A stretch of 64,000 bases of DNA from Siphlonurus alternatus (Eukaryota; Arthropoda; Insecta; Ephemeroptera; Siphlonuridae), in the NCBI GenBank assembly GCA_949825025.1, contig OX463783.1, positions 15,349,628-15,413,627 of the forward strand, in the 5' to 3' direction. The stretch's first letter is position 1. Every line of letters begins with the position of its first letter. Below are positions 48,603 through 60,462 of this stretch, in pieces. The notes beneath the pieces are model-generated. The model was not told the origin of the DNA and made no database searches. It worked only from the letters and a program-made list of their open reading frames with translations. The position numbers and the translations under genes are program-made.

Positions 48603-48716
48603 ATGACGTTCGGCCGTCTGAATTGTGACGTCATCCTCCCCAGCCCCAAAGTGTCCAGGAAACAATGCGCACTGTACGTCACACCCAACAATCTCCTCTA
48701 CATCACTTCGCATGGG
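48603..48716 (+). CDS. Gene B exon 2: FHA core (FGR...VSRKQ)
   Basis: The acceptor is TTACAG and the donor GTGAGT; phase 0 at both ends, 38 codons. It encodes MTFGRLNCDVILPSPKVSRK, then QCALYV and LLYITSHG. G-R and S-R are the phosphopeptide-binding signature of FHA domains. Gln at the fourth position (SRKQ, where most FHA domains have His) is characteristic of the PNKP/aprataxin branch. An alternative acceptor 12 bases upstream (48590) would add HLLQ. Confidence 0.82.
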
Positions 48717-49470
48717 GTGAGTATCTGTTGGCATGATTACATTACACCTGTATACGGAGTGAGTACTCAACGTTATTTTGACCACAATTAAGGTGCGGCG
48801 AATTTTCATATTTTATTTACATGGCTTATATGGTATGAGAAACCAAAGAAACTTAATAAAAGTATATAAATATCATTTTTATTATTCAAATATTGTATGA
48901 CTAATTTTGTTAAATTGTTTGAAATATAATTACAACTAATCATTTTAAAAAATGTGCATTATAAGGTCATCGGAGATTTTTAATTGCCATAAAGGAGCAT
49001 TTCTAAATGCGTAAGTGACTGCCACGGGTGCATACAATCAAGGCCCTCGAAATCACCCGATGCAATGCGTGCATGGGAAAGTTAGGCTTTGTTTGCACTT
49101 ATATATAAAAAAAGAACATAACGCAGACCTCGAGAGGATGGTAGTCTTGAGCAAAGGATCGGTGAGGCACACGACACTACACTTGCAAACTTACATGGCG
49201 CCACGGTGCCACCCTGGTTGGCGCCTGGGGCCCTGAGGGTGCAGAATTACATGACGCCACCCACCCTGGTAGGCGCCTGGGGGGCTGCCAACTTTCTGTA
49301 CTCAAAACATCTTCCCCGCCGCCCCCAGTCTGAGCAAAGGATCGGTCTTGTAGGCCAACTTTCTCCATCTTCCCTCCTTCCCTTTAACTTTACTGATATG
49401 ACATTTCTATTATATGTAACTAACAGTGAGAATGAGCTAATTAAGTGATGAGATCTGTGCTGCCCCTCTT

Positions 49471-49830
49471 CCTTCAATTGCCATTTATCGCTACTGGTGC
49501 CAGGTACGTGACCGTGGCACGCAGTGATACCATAATGTCACCTTTGCACCCCCCCCCCCTTCAATTGCCATGCACTTCTGATGCCAGGTACTAAGCGACC
49601 GAGGCACGCAGTGATGAGACCCATTTTGAGACCCCTCCCCCCTCTTCAACCCCTCCTTGGCTCTCTTTTTGCTCTTGCCATATCGCTTCTTGCCAGGTAC
49701 ACGACCGAGGCGCACAGTGATAAGATAATTTAGATAATAATATAACCTTTGCCCCCCTCCCTTCAATTGCCGCGCGATTCTGGTGCCATGTATTAGGACC
49801 GAGGAGTGTAGTTATCAGGTTCTCCAAGCT
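49471..49830. repeat. GC-rich diverged tandem repeat in gene B intron 2
   Basis: Four partial units share CTTCAATTGCC, TGCCAGGTAC and GACCGAGGCACGCAGTGAT, separated by C-rich runs. A similar two-unit motif (CACCCTGG(T)TGGCGCCTGGGG) lies just upstream at 49190-49290. Confidence 0.6.
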
Positions 49831-50320
49831 ACATGACAATTGCAATGATATGGAATTATGGAATGTTGAAATTTATTTTAAAAGGGCTAAAGCTAATTAT
49901 TAATTATAAGCCCATCTGAATATCTGTAATTATACGTTTTAATCGTGCATGTGTTCTTAATTTGATTGATATTTATGTAATAAAGACGCATGCATATAAT
50001 GTAATATTAATAATTCATGAAACTATATTTATATTATACAGCGTGCACGAGATAAACGTTTGCTTATTCGGATTTTCTTGGATGCTGCAGTGCGAGTGTC
50101 CCCGTTGCTGCTGTTGCCCTTGACTTCCTCTAAAATCTAATGAAAATCAAAATTGAATGATCTCCACTACTTTTGTACTGGGGGTTGAGGTTTGATTTAA
50201 TTCTCTCCTCACTTCAATCAAGGAATAATTATCAAATTATTATCTACATGTACATGCATGCATGTTCTACATCTGTACATAGTTTATTAAAAAAAAATGT
50301 ACTGTACATTATAGTGCCTT

Positions 50321-50446
50321 CAGGGGCAGCTCATCCCCTTCCCCCCAAGGTCCCCTACCGCCAACCTCTTTCCACCCCAAATTTAACATTGTGGGGTGCG
50401 GGGTATGGCAGCGCCCCTCCAGAGCCGCGCGCTGGATCTGCCACTG
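50321..50446. mobile_element. hAT-like MITE (CAGGGGC family)
   Basis: It runs from CAGGGGCAGCTCATC to CTGGATCTGCCACTG with the family block AAATTTAACATTGTGGGG. No matching flanks were seen. It lies in gene B intron 2. Confidence 0.65.
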
Positions 50447-52126
50447 ACTTCAGCGCACAGAAAGCACGCTGACATCTCCTCTGATCTGTATATTGAATAC
50501 CATTGCAGTGTCGCGAGTGTCCTCCCGAGATTGCTGCTTCTTTTCATTGGGAGTTGATCATTCCAATCTCTCCCTCGTATTCTCTTGTTGCGATCAGTGT
50601 CGAACGGACTTAATCAAGTGCACATTGCCAACATAAAGTTACGATCCGTGTAGCGAGTTTTGAAATGATGATTGGTTCCCGATTACCATATAATATATAT
50701 TATTATATGTGTGCTTGATTTATGTCGGTAGCAACTCTCACTAATAATATTATATGTATATAATACAAATTAAATATAATATTCTTTTAATCAGGCAGTG
50801 ACATGAGAATTTTAATATCGATTTCGTTTTTGGCGACAGTTTGGCGTGTTTGGTCTGTGCACCCCAGCAGCACTCATGCACGATTCAAAATTGAAAGAAA
50901 AAATTTTGTCAGTCGTGTGTGGTTTTTAAACAAACATTTGTTATGAATCTATGATGTCACAGTGTTTCATCTAAATTGTCTAGGAGTTAAAGAGATAGTG
51001 AAAGTATATGACAAATTTACTATTTTTTTTTTTTTTACATTATATCGAACATTTCAACAATTTTGTCATGGCTTGTTTAATATAATTAGCTTAATAATTA
51101 ATTAAAATAATTATAAGAAATCATTATTTATCATATAAATATATATAAAAATCATCACATTTATTAACATAAACTCGTATATATATATATATTCAAATCA
51201 TATTAAAATAACAATACATAATTTCGAAAAAGAAAGTTTACTTTGAGTTATTTTTTATTTGTTGTATAATATATACATGCAAAACACTTCAAATTCTGAA
51301 GGCTGAAATATTATGTTTATATTATATAGTATTAAAATATACCACATTGTTAGCGTTCATAATTTGACAATGCATTCATATCACGTTCGATAAAAACATT
51401 TCTCGTACAAATCTCAATGTAATTTTTATGCAAATGATCTATCAACAGACACTTGACCAAGTTTATGTATCCGGTGGCCGTGAGTTCCTTTATATAATTA
51501 TGAGTCACCGTACCTCGCTATATATCAGATTGACCGAGCACTCCGCTCTATCGTCAATTAAGAGTGGACAAAATAAATGTATTATATACACAAATAATGA
51601 AGAAACGATGGAAAAGTGAATTAAATTATATTTTGGAGCTGAAGTTTGGTTGCTATTTTTTTTTTAAAACATTTTTCAAGGTTCCGCTACTGATTTCAGG
51701 TGAAATTAGTTATAATAATTTTATGACTATATAATTATATCAATATGGATTGCTTGAAATGAAATTTTAAAATTAATATTAAAAAAAAAAAAATCTCGCA
51801 TTAAAATTTAGTTTTATTTCCAAGCAGTTCACCTATTAGAGTTTTTTTTTTTCAATACAACCTGTGATTTTTTTCTATTTTTGTGTTTCATATTTGCATA
51901 GAGAGGACCTTATGAGGAGTTATGTATACATACTATTATATAATTTTTTTTTAATTTTCTTCTTTTTTGAACCCTTTAACATCATGCTCATTATGCTGCA
52001 AAACTCTATGACGTTATAATTTAGTCATGCAGAAATTTAAAACAAAAGCATATAGGAAAGGCATTACATGACTATATATGACATCACAGTATTTTGCAGC
52101 ATGATTATAAAATTTATATATATTTA

Positions 52127-52129
<3 letters not shown>

Positions 52130-52190
<61 letters not shown>
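52130..52190. repeat. (TA)n microsatellite in gene B intron 2
   Basis: About 28 TA units, upstream of the hAT-like MITE at 52282. Confidence 0.95.
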
Positions 52191-52193
<3 letters not shown>

Positions 52194-52281
52194 GGTTAAA
52201 AATATCTGAAGAAAATTGACAAAATACATAATTCAAGATTTTCTCTCTAAATTTGGAATAAAATTTCATGCAGGTTGTACC

Positions 52282-52414
52282 CAGGCGCAGATCCAAGGGG
52301 GAGGGAGCGTTGGGGGCGATAAAATAAATCCCAAAATATCCCAAACAAAATACACTGTAGGTGTTACCACCCCCCACCCGTCGCCCCAGAGACGCTAGTT
52401 GGATCCACCCCTGG
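52282..52414. mobile_element. hAT-like MITE (CAGGCGCGGATC family) with 8-bp TSD
   Basis: The ends CAGGCGCAGATCC and GGATCCACCCCTGG are flanked by GTTGTACC at 52274-52281 and 52415-52422. It lies in gene B intron 2, just before family 2 copy C. Confidence 0.85.
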
Positions 52415-52450
52415 GTTGTACCGAATGTACCCTTGGTGTGTGCATGCTTG

Positions 52451-52807
52451 TTAAGGTAGAGATAATACGCCCAATGTTAATAAAAATCCCATTCATGAAA
52501 ATTATGAACAAAATTTAAAATGTTCTCCTTTACATACCTTATCAGTAGATAAAATATCAAGTATTCGAAAACGAGCTAGTTTTCGAATAATTAATTTTTA
52601 AAGTTGACTAATTTAACATGGAAGTTCCATTTCTCCATGTTAATTTAGTGAACTTTAAAAATTAATAACTCGAAAACTATAGCTCGTTTTTGTATACCTG
52701 ATATTTTACCTACTGATAAGGTATGTAAATAAGGAGAACATTTTTTTTTTTCATAATTTTCATGAATGGGATTTTTATTAACATTGGGCGTATTATCTCT
52801 ACCTTAA
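52451..52807. mobile_element. Family 2 MITE, copy C, next to the FHA exon
   Basis: It starts TTAAGGTAGAGATAATACGC and ends with its inverse at 52807, flanked by TTAA. It ends 46 bases before gene B exon 3, so the intron's branch site must lie inside or just beyond it. Confidence 0.88.
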
Positions 52808-52853
52808 GGGTTTGGGCATAGATGTAAAGGGGTTTGGGCTTTCAATGTTGCAG

Positions 52854-53000
52854 GGCACCAACCCCACCGTGGTGAACACACGGAAGATAACATTGGATAC
52901 AGAGATGGTGGAGCTGCGAGCAGGTGACGTCATCTACATGGGGAGCACCAACGAGCACAGCAAGGATTGTTACCAGTACCTCGTCCGCAAGAACTTGATG
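52854..53000 (+). CDS. Gene B exon 3: FHA C-terminal strands (GTNPT...GD)
   Basis: The acceptor is TTGCAG; a weak donor GTAGTC follows 53000; phase 0, 49 codons. It encodes GTNPTVVNTRKITLDTEMVE, then LRAGDVIYMGS and CYQYLVRKNLM. The NP turn, the L-x-x-G-D turn and the closing Y-x-Y/V strand complete the FHA fold in the order seen in PNKP and aprataxin. A palindromic MITE ends only 46 bases before this exon. Confidence 0.82.
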
Positions 53001-53798
53001 GTAGTCATCATCTTTATCAACCCTTTCTTGTGTCCAGAAGTTTAAACAAAAATTTCAAAGCTTTATTATTAGGTCTTGGGACGGTAGCGCTGGAATATCA
53101 CTCCTCGTGATGCTCTGAATTTTTTGACCATAAGACACAGAGCTTTTTGTCACATTACTTCGCCATGATGAGTTTCATGCTGACGATGATTAAGTCTAAA
53201 AATCGGAATACTAAAAAAATTGAAATATAAAAAAAAAAGAAATAAAAACCATAGAGAAAATCGACTCAGAATTTATTATAATTATATAATGTTGAATTAA
53301 TAATCAAGGAAATTAAATTTAAATATTTAATTATTATTTATTATACTGCAGTTCTCTATGTATATATTTTTTTATTTCAAATCTATTGTCCTCATTAACA
53401 AAAAAAAAATACAGTTATTACACGTTTTTGTATTAGAATGTAGATAAATCTGTATAGCAGTAGCATCATACTTATAATTATTATATTTAATAATAAAATT
53501 GCTTTATATAAAAACTATCATAACAGAAGAGTTGAAAACATTTTCTCCACACTTTATTAGAGTTCTTCTTTACTCTTACTTTTACATCAAGAGTATAACA
53601 TTATTACATTATAATAATATGTATTAACCTAAATTTATCTGTCAAAGTTATAAGTTTAATAGACGATAATGATGAAATAATGACTATAATAAAGTCTAAT
53701 TATAAAGAGAAGATAACACACAATGCAAATTGATATAAATATTATAAAATTAAAATTGTAATTATAAGCCTCGTGATGTTTCGGGGATGAGACTCCCA

Positions 53799-53936
53799 CA
53801 GGCGCGGATCTCGCTCCCCCCCCCCGAAATTTTGAATTTAACATGGGCAAGATAGGCATTTCCCCCACTCTAATTTTTTTTAACATTGGCCTTATGGAAG
53901 CAGCCCCCTCCGAATTTTTTTCTGGATCCGCGCCTG
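53799..53936. mobile_element. hAT-like MITE (CAGGCGCGGATC family), imperfect TSD
   Basis: The ends CAGGCGCGGATC and GGATCCGCGCCTG are flanked by GACTCCCA and GTCTCCCA (seven of eight match). It lies in gene B intron 3. Confidence 0.82.
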
Positions 53937-54337
53937 GTCTCCCATTATGAAATTACATATTATTACGCTGTGCTCATTCTGTGTTGAATATACCAGCGAA
54001 CTGAGGTAACAGGAACAAGTGGGAGAAAAGAAGCTGAGTCGGCGCACTGATGACAGTCGATCCGCTTGCTGCTTGGGTCGAGCGGCAACGGCTGCTATGC
54101 AAGAATTGCACGATGCACGAGCCGCGCCAGTCGCTAGCAGCAAGCGTTGATTAGCGCGATAGCTGCAGTAGCAGCGGGCCGCGGGGCTTTGCTACTGCTG
54201 TTACATTGCTTAGTGACAGAACTGCATGGTGGACGAGCACATTTAGCAGTTCTTTAGCACACTCATGCAGTGAATTACAGTGCGTGGACTGCGTGCAAAA
54301 ATTCGTGATAATTGTATATTATATATATATTATGGAG

Positions 54338-55421
54338 GATTCCCGGACAACTCGAAGCGGGGGCAACTGGGAGCCGGACGGCTCGGAGCCAAACGTGTTT
54401 GCTAGGACAACTCGGAGCGCGGACAACTCGGAGCGCGGACAACTCGGAGCGCGGACAACTCGGAGCAACGTATAATATACATATTCGGATCAATTTCAGC
54501 TATTTTCATCGGTATCCGGAGAACTCCCGCTCCGAGTTGTCCGGGAATCATTTTCATCATAATGTCATTATCAATATTTCTCTGCATTCTTATATGCACA
54601 TAAAATATTCTATAGCAACCATTTATAATTGTATTTTTCTACTTAATCTATCCACTTAATTATCCACCTCATTCGTCGTTTTAAAGTTCCTTGTGTATCT
54701 AATATTTGAAATTAAATAATACAAAACATTCATTGAAGACTAAGGGCTTTATTTATTTCTCATAATAATATTGAATACAATAACTTTATACAAAAAAATA
54801 TTTCAGTTCATTAGCCCAATATTAACAATAATACAAAATTACAGTTAATTAAGTTAGTTAATGAAGAAATCATCAATGATTCAGAAGTCATGTAATAAAA
54901 ACATAAAAAATCACAAAGTTTATAAACAATGGTCATCATGATGAAGGTAAGGAAACGACACCTATCTGATTGAACATTTTATCAATCCGCATTATAAGCA
55001 TAATATAAATAATATAATAATAATAATAATAAATTATAAATGGTTGCTATAGAATATATGAAACTTGATGTGCATATAAGAATGCAGAGAAATATTGATA
55101 ATGACATTATGATGAAAATAGCTGAAATTGATCCGAATATGTATATTATACGTTGCTCCGAGTTGTCCGCGCTCCGAGTTGTCCGCGCTCCGAGTTGTCC
55201 GCGCTCCGAGTTGTCCGCGCTCCGAGTTGTCCTACCATGGCTCCGAGTTGTCCGTGCTCCGAGTTGTCCGCGCTCCGAGTTGTCCTTCCATGGCTCCAGG
55301 ATATCCGCGCTCCGAGTTGTCCGAGCTCCGAGTTGTCCGCGCTCCGAGTTGTCCTAGCAAACACGTTTGGCTCCGAGCCGTCCGGCTCCCAGTTGCCCCC
55401 GCTCCGAGTTCTCCGGATACC
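54338..55421. mobile_element. Foldback DNA transposon with 16-bp internal repeats and 9-bp TSD
   Basis: Long inverted arms (about 54338-54632 against 55030-55421) surround an AT-rich centre. The termini are GATTCCCGGACAACTCG and, inverted, GGTATCCGGAGAACTCG. The arms carry tandem copies of a 16-bp unit (GCGCGGACAACTCGGA): about four on the left and roughly a dozen, partly interrupted, on the right. Both ends are flanked by ATTATGGAG (54329-54337 and 55422-55430), a 9-bp target-site duplication. That length suits Mutator-like elements. No transposase is encoded. It lies in gene B intron 3, about 400 bases before exon 4. Confidence 0.85.
54511..54549. mobile_element. 39-bp miniature copy nested in the foldback element
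   Basis: The left arm contains 39 bases starting GGTATCCGGAGAACTC and ending GTTGTCCGGGAATC, the two termini of the surrounding foldback joined back to back. The sequence ATTTTCATC flanks it on both sides (54502-54510 and 54550-54558). The right arm has that 9-mer once and no insertion. This shows a separate insertion with a 9-bp duplication. Confidence 0.85.
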
Positions 55422-55817
55422 ATTATGGAGCACAAAAAATGTGATATAAAAATATTAATTAACGAAAGAAGTTAAACTTAATTATGTAATTTTGTTTTTC
55501 CTTAATACCAAAAAATAATTTCATTTTAATCGTGTGATAATAAATAAACAAAAATATTTTGTTATAATAATATTATTTACAATATTTTTGTTTAAACTGT
55601 AAATACCTAAAATTATTTTATATTTATTATTAATTATAAAAACTTTATTTATTTTCATACACGAAATAAATTTTTAACACTACATGTTAAATTATTCACA
55701 GTTTACATATGTACAATAATAAGCATATTATATAATTTTAAAACTATTATTTATTTTTTCACGGGCAGTCATATTTTTTTAAACATAATAATGTTTTAAT
55801 TTTTTCTTTTGTTTTAG

Positions 55818-57802
55818 GACATATCTTTGATAAAAGAAGAGATAGAAGAAAGTGTCGATGCTGAGGAAGAATATATTACTATTACTATCTCCGATGATGA
55901 AGAATTCGATCAAGAATATGAATTATCAGTCAAAGCATCATTGATAAACGATAATGATGCTCAATTGATGAATCCGAATAATAATCTAATTAAAAACGAA
56001 TCAATTAATTACGAGAGTTCATCACAAAATGTGTCAATAAAGACAGAAGAACCTGGAGAAATACAGCTGCAAGACGTTTCTGTAAGACTAACACGTTTAA
56101 CTAAAGAAGAAATTGAATGTCATAAAAAACGTAAGCTAGTGAAGTCGGAAACAATTGAATTCGCACCAAAACGAACAAAAGCAGACGGTTCAAATTTCAC
56201 ACAAGAAAGTGCGAATGAATCAAGCGATTCAAAATTCATATTACAAAGCGCGAATGAATCAAAAGATACAATTTTTGCACAAGAAAGTGTAAATGAGCCG
56301 TGCTGTTCAAAATCTACGCTAGGAAATACGAATGACTCGTATAACTATTCAAAATCCACGCTAGAATTTGCGAATGAACAATGCTGTTCAAAATCCGCAC
56401 TAGAAAGTGCGAATGAATCATACTGCTCTCATGATAGTGGGAGTGACTTGATGATGAGTGCAACACAAAGTCCATATCATTTCACTGATGAAGAAGATAC
56501 CGAGTTGTTATATAAGCCAAAAATTAAAAACAAAGGAATAGCACAGCAAATAGTTTGTTACATGGAAAAAGAAGATAAAAAATATACTACAAAGAGAAAA
56601 ATATTTACACAGCATAAAACTCATTATAAAAAATTTAAAACTGATATTTACGAAACACAAGAAGTACCACATGAAAAGGCACTTCTTTCAAATATACCTG
56701 AAATAAAAATATATGTGAAACCAGAAAGAGGATTAAAAATTAGAGATAATAATATTCCGATGAAGATTTCACAAGATGTATTAGAAAATACAAAATCTGA
56801 GAATACAGAAGATCATACGATTTGTCTTGATGAATCTGATTTACAAAACACACCCCTGATTTTACCTGTCACCACTGAAACAGAGAGTAATTACAAAATT
56901 TCAATTTCCATTCAAGACCTTCTTCCTGATGACAATTTTCATCAACTTAATGATTTACCCAACACTCACGAGTCCTTATCTAAAACAGAGGGAAATCAAA
57001 TAAAAAATTATTCAATATCCAACCTCAACCTTCCTGATGGCTTAGATGACATATCAGATGATGATATTAGTAATTATGTTCACGATGATGAACCAAACAA
57101 AGAAGAACATACATCAGAGGTCGCGTTGGAGCCAACAAATGAAGATCACATGATCCGATCAAGTCACTCTCCAGTTAAAGTACAAAAAAGTATTAATAAA
57201 CATTTTTCAATAGAAAAAGAATCTGTAAGAATAACTAAAACGATTTTTATACCTCACTTACCGATGGTAAAACCATCTCGAAAGATTTCCACCAATCAGA
57301 AACAAAAAACAAAAGAGCCAATAGATACCATTAGTAATAAAAATGATGATGATACCTGTTTGAATTTAATTCAAGAAAAAGATAGAGTAAAAGCAAGAAA
57401 AGAAAAATTAAAAGAATTAGAGTGTCGAAAAAAGATTCTGTTTAATAATGATGAACAGTCAATTACAAGTCCAACAAAAGCCCCTACAATATCTTTACCA
57501 AATAGAAACAATAGAAGTGATTTCTTAACTAACACGGCTAATGAACAAATACAAAATTCATCCATTTTTTTACCTCGTCCGAGACCTATCAATACTTCCT
57601 CACACATATCTTCCGAAGAACAATTAACTAGCATGAATTCTTCAGAATGTCCACGTAAGGAATTGAAGTCAATCCTAGCAAAAACTAGGAGACATTACTC
57701 AGCTACGACCCATAGAGAAAACCAAGAGGAGATCAAACCATCCTACTTACGACCTCCAGGTCCACGAACAAGAATAGCACGTTCATCCTCAACAGAGCAG
57801 AG
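55818..57802 (+). CDS. Gene B exon 4: long disordered acidic region with SIM-like motif and repeats
   Basis: The acceptor is TTTTAG and the donor GTAGAT; phase 0 in, phase 2 out; 661 codons plus two bases, all open. No globular domain was recognised. Near its start are LIKEEIEE and later SIKTEEPGE (both fit the psi-K-x-E sumoylation pattern) and YITITISDDEEFD, a SUMO-interacting-type motif. Basic clusters CHKKRKLVKSE and APKRTKADG may be nuclear localisation signals. Codon positions about 130-210 carry diverged tandem copies of an 'S(A/V)NES..SK(F/S)' unit. The KEKLKELECRKKILF stretch resembles the gene A upstream exon, suggesting shared origin. Composition is Ser/Glu/Lys/Asn-rich. Confidence 0.85.
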
Positions 57803-60055
57803 GTAGATTAAATATTATAATAACTTATAGTGTTTAATTTTCTAATTGCACGTAAAAAATAATACAGCTGGAAACGCATTTAAAAATTTTCAGTAAACGT
57901 TACGCTAATTTCTAATTTAGTATATTATTATAATTATATACTACTGTTTTGTAATCTACAGTACCCTACCCACTTCATTGTACAGCTTATACTTCACTTT
58001 TGTCAGGTTAATTTTAATATATTAATTTCCGGCTACATTTATTTACGTGTAAAAAAAGTGTGTTTAATTTTTAAGTTATTGCAATCCAGTTTTTACTTCT
58101 AATTTATTTATTGATGTCTAATATTTATGCATTTATTCGCCAAAAGATTTATACTCAATACAACATTTTTAAATACCAGTATATCAAGCGCATTTTCTTT
58201 ATTATTTCATCCCGTAAGATATTTTTTCATACTATTTTTAACGTTGTTTGGCATAGTATACTGGATTCCCTTTTTAAAAAATAATGTATTTTTAAAATGA
58301 TATTTAAAAATAAAATATATATATTATAAAAATATTCACAATCAACAAACAAAAATCCTAGTGGTATAGTAATGGTGATTGAGGGTATGTTTATGTCAGT
58401 TGTTTTGGAGGCAAGGAGTACGCCCAAAATATCCGTGTCGTGAAAAGAGGATTTAAAATCTCATAAATACCCCCCTTTTATATTAAGTTGCTACCAAGTG
58501 TAATTTGTAATTCCAATGATGGACAAGAGAAGGGAGAGAGAAAAAAATTCTTTGGCAACCATAAGAAAGTACATTTTTTTACTGTAACAATGGTATTTAA
58601 GAACCCAAGCTGCAGTATAAAAAACGAACAAACAAGGGAACTTGAAAACAGACTCAAAAATACTATTTTTTTAAACCTTATTCTTGTATGAAAGCGTTTC
58701 AGCTGCAACATTTTAAACTTATGGGGACGAGTAAGAAGGGGGGACTTGAGTTTATGAGACAATACGCAGCTCCCCCAAATAAGAAAAGCTGCACTTATTT
58801 TATATGCGTAAGAAACTACTTGAATCCAACACGTCTTTAAACTAAGTTTTAAACCAAACTTAAAACTGGTTTACGAATCTTGCTTGAATTTATACCTGGC
58901 TTCTCACCCTAAAAGAAGGAGCCATTATTTTCTTAAATTTATTTTTGAAAAAGAATGGCATATAAGAAAAACCATAGACATAGTAAGAAGTCTAAGACTA
59001 TGAGAAAAACGAGAAACTCCTCGCCCCAACTGTAATAAGCAGCTGTATTATTATTTTTCTATCCATGCACTATTTACAATATGACAGAGTAGGGAATTAG
59101 AAATGAAATGGAAGTGAATGAATAAATAAATCACATAAGCATACAAAATTTTAGAACAAAAGTTTATTGACAGAAACTGGATTCCCCCCCTCCCCTCCCC
59201 CAAAACGTACGGTACAAAATTTAGGGGATATGGTTATGAAGGTATATTTTTATTCCCAACTTACTATCATTCCTTATCGTAATATAAACATACATTATAC
59301 ATAAAATAATGCAGCTGCTTTTATTGGGGGTAGTTGAGGAGGATTTGAACTTTTTGCGTACCTTTTTCTTACCTGTAGATCTTTTTCCAAAATTTCAATC
59401 CTATTCAAAAAAAATTTTCTTACCTGACATCCCTTTTTACCTTTTCAAAAATATTTAATAACCGACAAAGAAATAAATGTATTGCAGGACTTTGCTTTTG
59501 GTTGTTGAGGAGGGAGACATTTATTCAAACCTTATCTCACCTTTTTTTCAATTTTCCTAAAGGTATAAATATTTAATAAAAGATAATAAGAGGATACCTG
59601 TGCTTTTGTAGGGTGAAAACGCATGCAGGCTGCAGTTAAAATAATTTTTTAATTTTTTTGCTATCTCGACCTCCTTCCCTTTTAGTTCATATGCGAGAAA
59701 GGCAGAAAGTTAAATCAACCTACCCTTAAAATAATATTGAAGTTCTTTCTCTGTTCCAAGCATATCTCTCGATCATTACGGTTTTACCTTTTATATTTGT
59801 AAAGCTTCGTTGACTTCAAGTCTAGTCACATTTATTGATAAAATCTGCAAACGAATTATTTATTTTTCAAATCGTTCCTTAGGGCTAAAACCGTTAAAAG
59901 CACTTAGCATAAAATATATACATTAACAATATGAAATACATATAGGAAGGACGGAGTTGAAGAGGTGTAAGCAATATTGTGTATTGTAACTACCGAATCT
60001 CTTTTTAAAACCTCATTAAAGGTTACCTTATAAAACTTCGTCCTTTTATGTTCGT

Positions 60056-60462
60056 CAAGGTGGCTGGATAGTAAGGTGGGGACACGGAGCTGCTGCCCCC
60101 TCGCGGCCAGTGAGGAACTACAAAAAAACAGTTGACGATCGCATTTTTGGATCCAATTTCATCCGCGAAAAATTCAAACGGTGTAATTGAAATCCATGAA
60201 CATCGGGCCGATGAACCATTAAAATTCTTTCAAATTGAGTCTATCTTCTTCAGAATTTAACATAGAGTTTATTTCTATCACAATTTTACCCACATTTATA
60301 CTGCAAATAAGACTTTTGATGGCTTTTCCAGTTCCATCGTTTGAATTTTTCGCGGATGAAATTAGATCCAAAAAAGCGATCGTCAACTGTGTTTTTGTAG
60401 TTCCTCACTGGCCGCAAGGGGGCAGCAGCTCCGTGTCCCCACCTTACTATCAAGCCACCTTG
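60056..60462. mobile_element. hAT-like MITE with 8-bp TSD in gene B intron 4
   Basis: The ends CAAGGTGGCTGGATAGTAAG and CTTACTATCAAGCCACCTTG enclose arms of over 100 bases. ATGTTCGT flanks both sides (60048-60055 and 60463-60470). The 8-bp duplication is the hAT signature. Confidence 0.85.

Noticed and set aside
54403..54475. CRISPR-like array in the 16-bp repeats
   Set aside because: The repeats are directly adjacent without spacers, within a transposon in a eukaryotic genome.
55040..55475. Open frames with repeating SELSALRVVRAPSCP-type peptides on both strands
   Set aside because: They are translations of the 16-bp repeat of the foldback element in all frames; the 16-base period is not a multiple of three.
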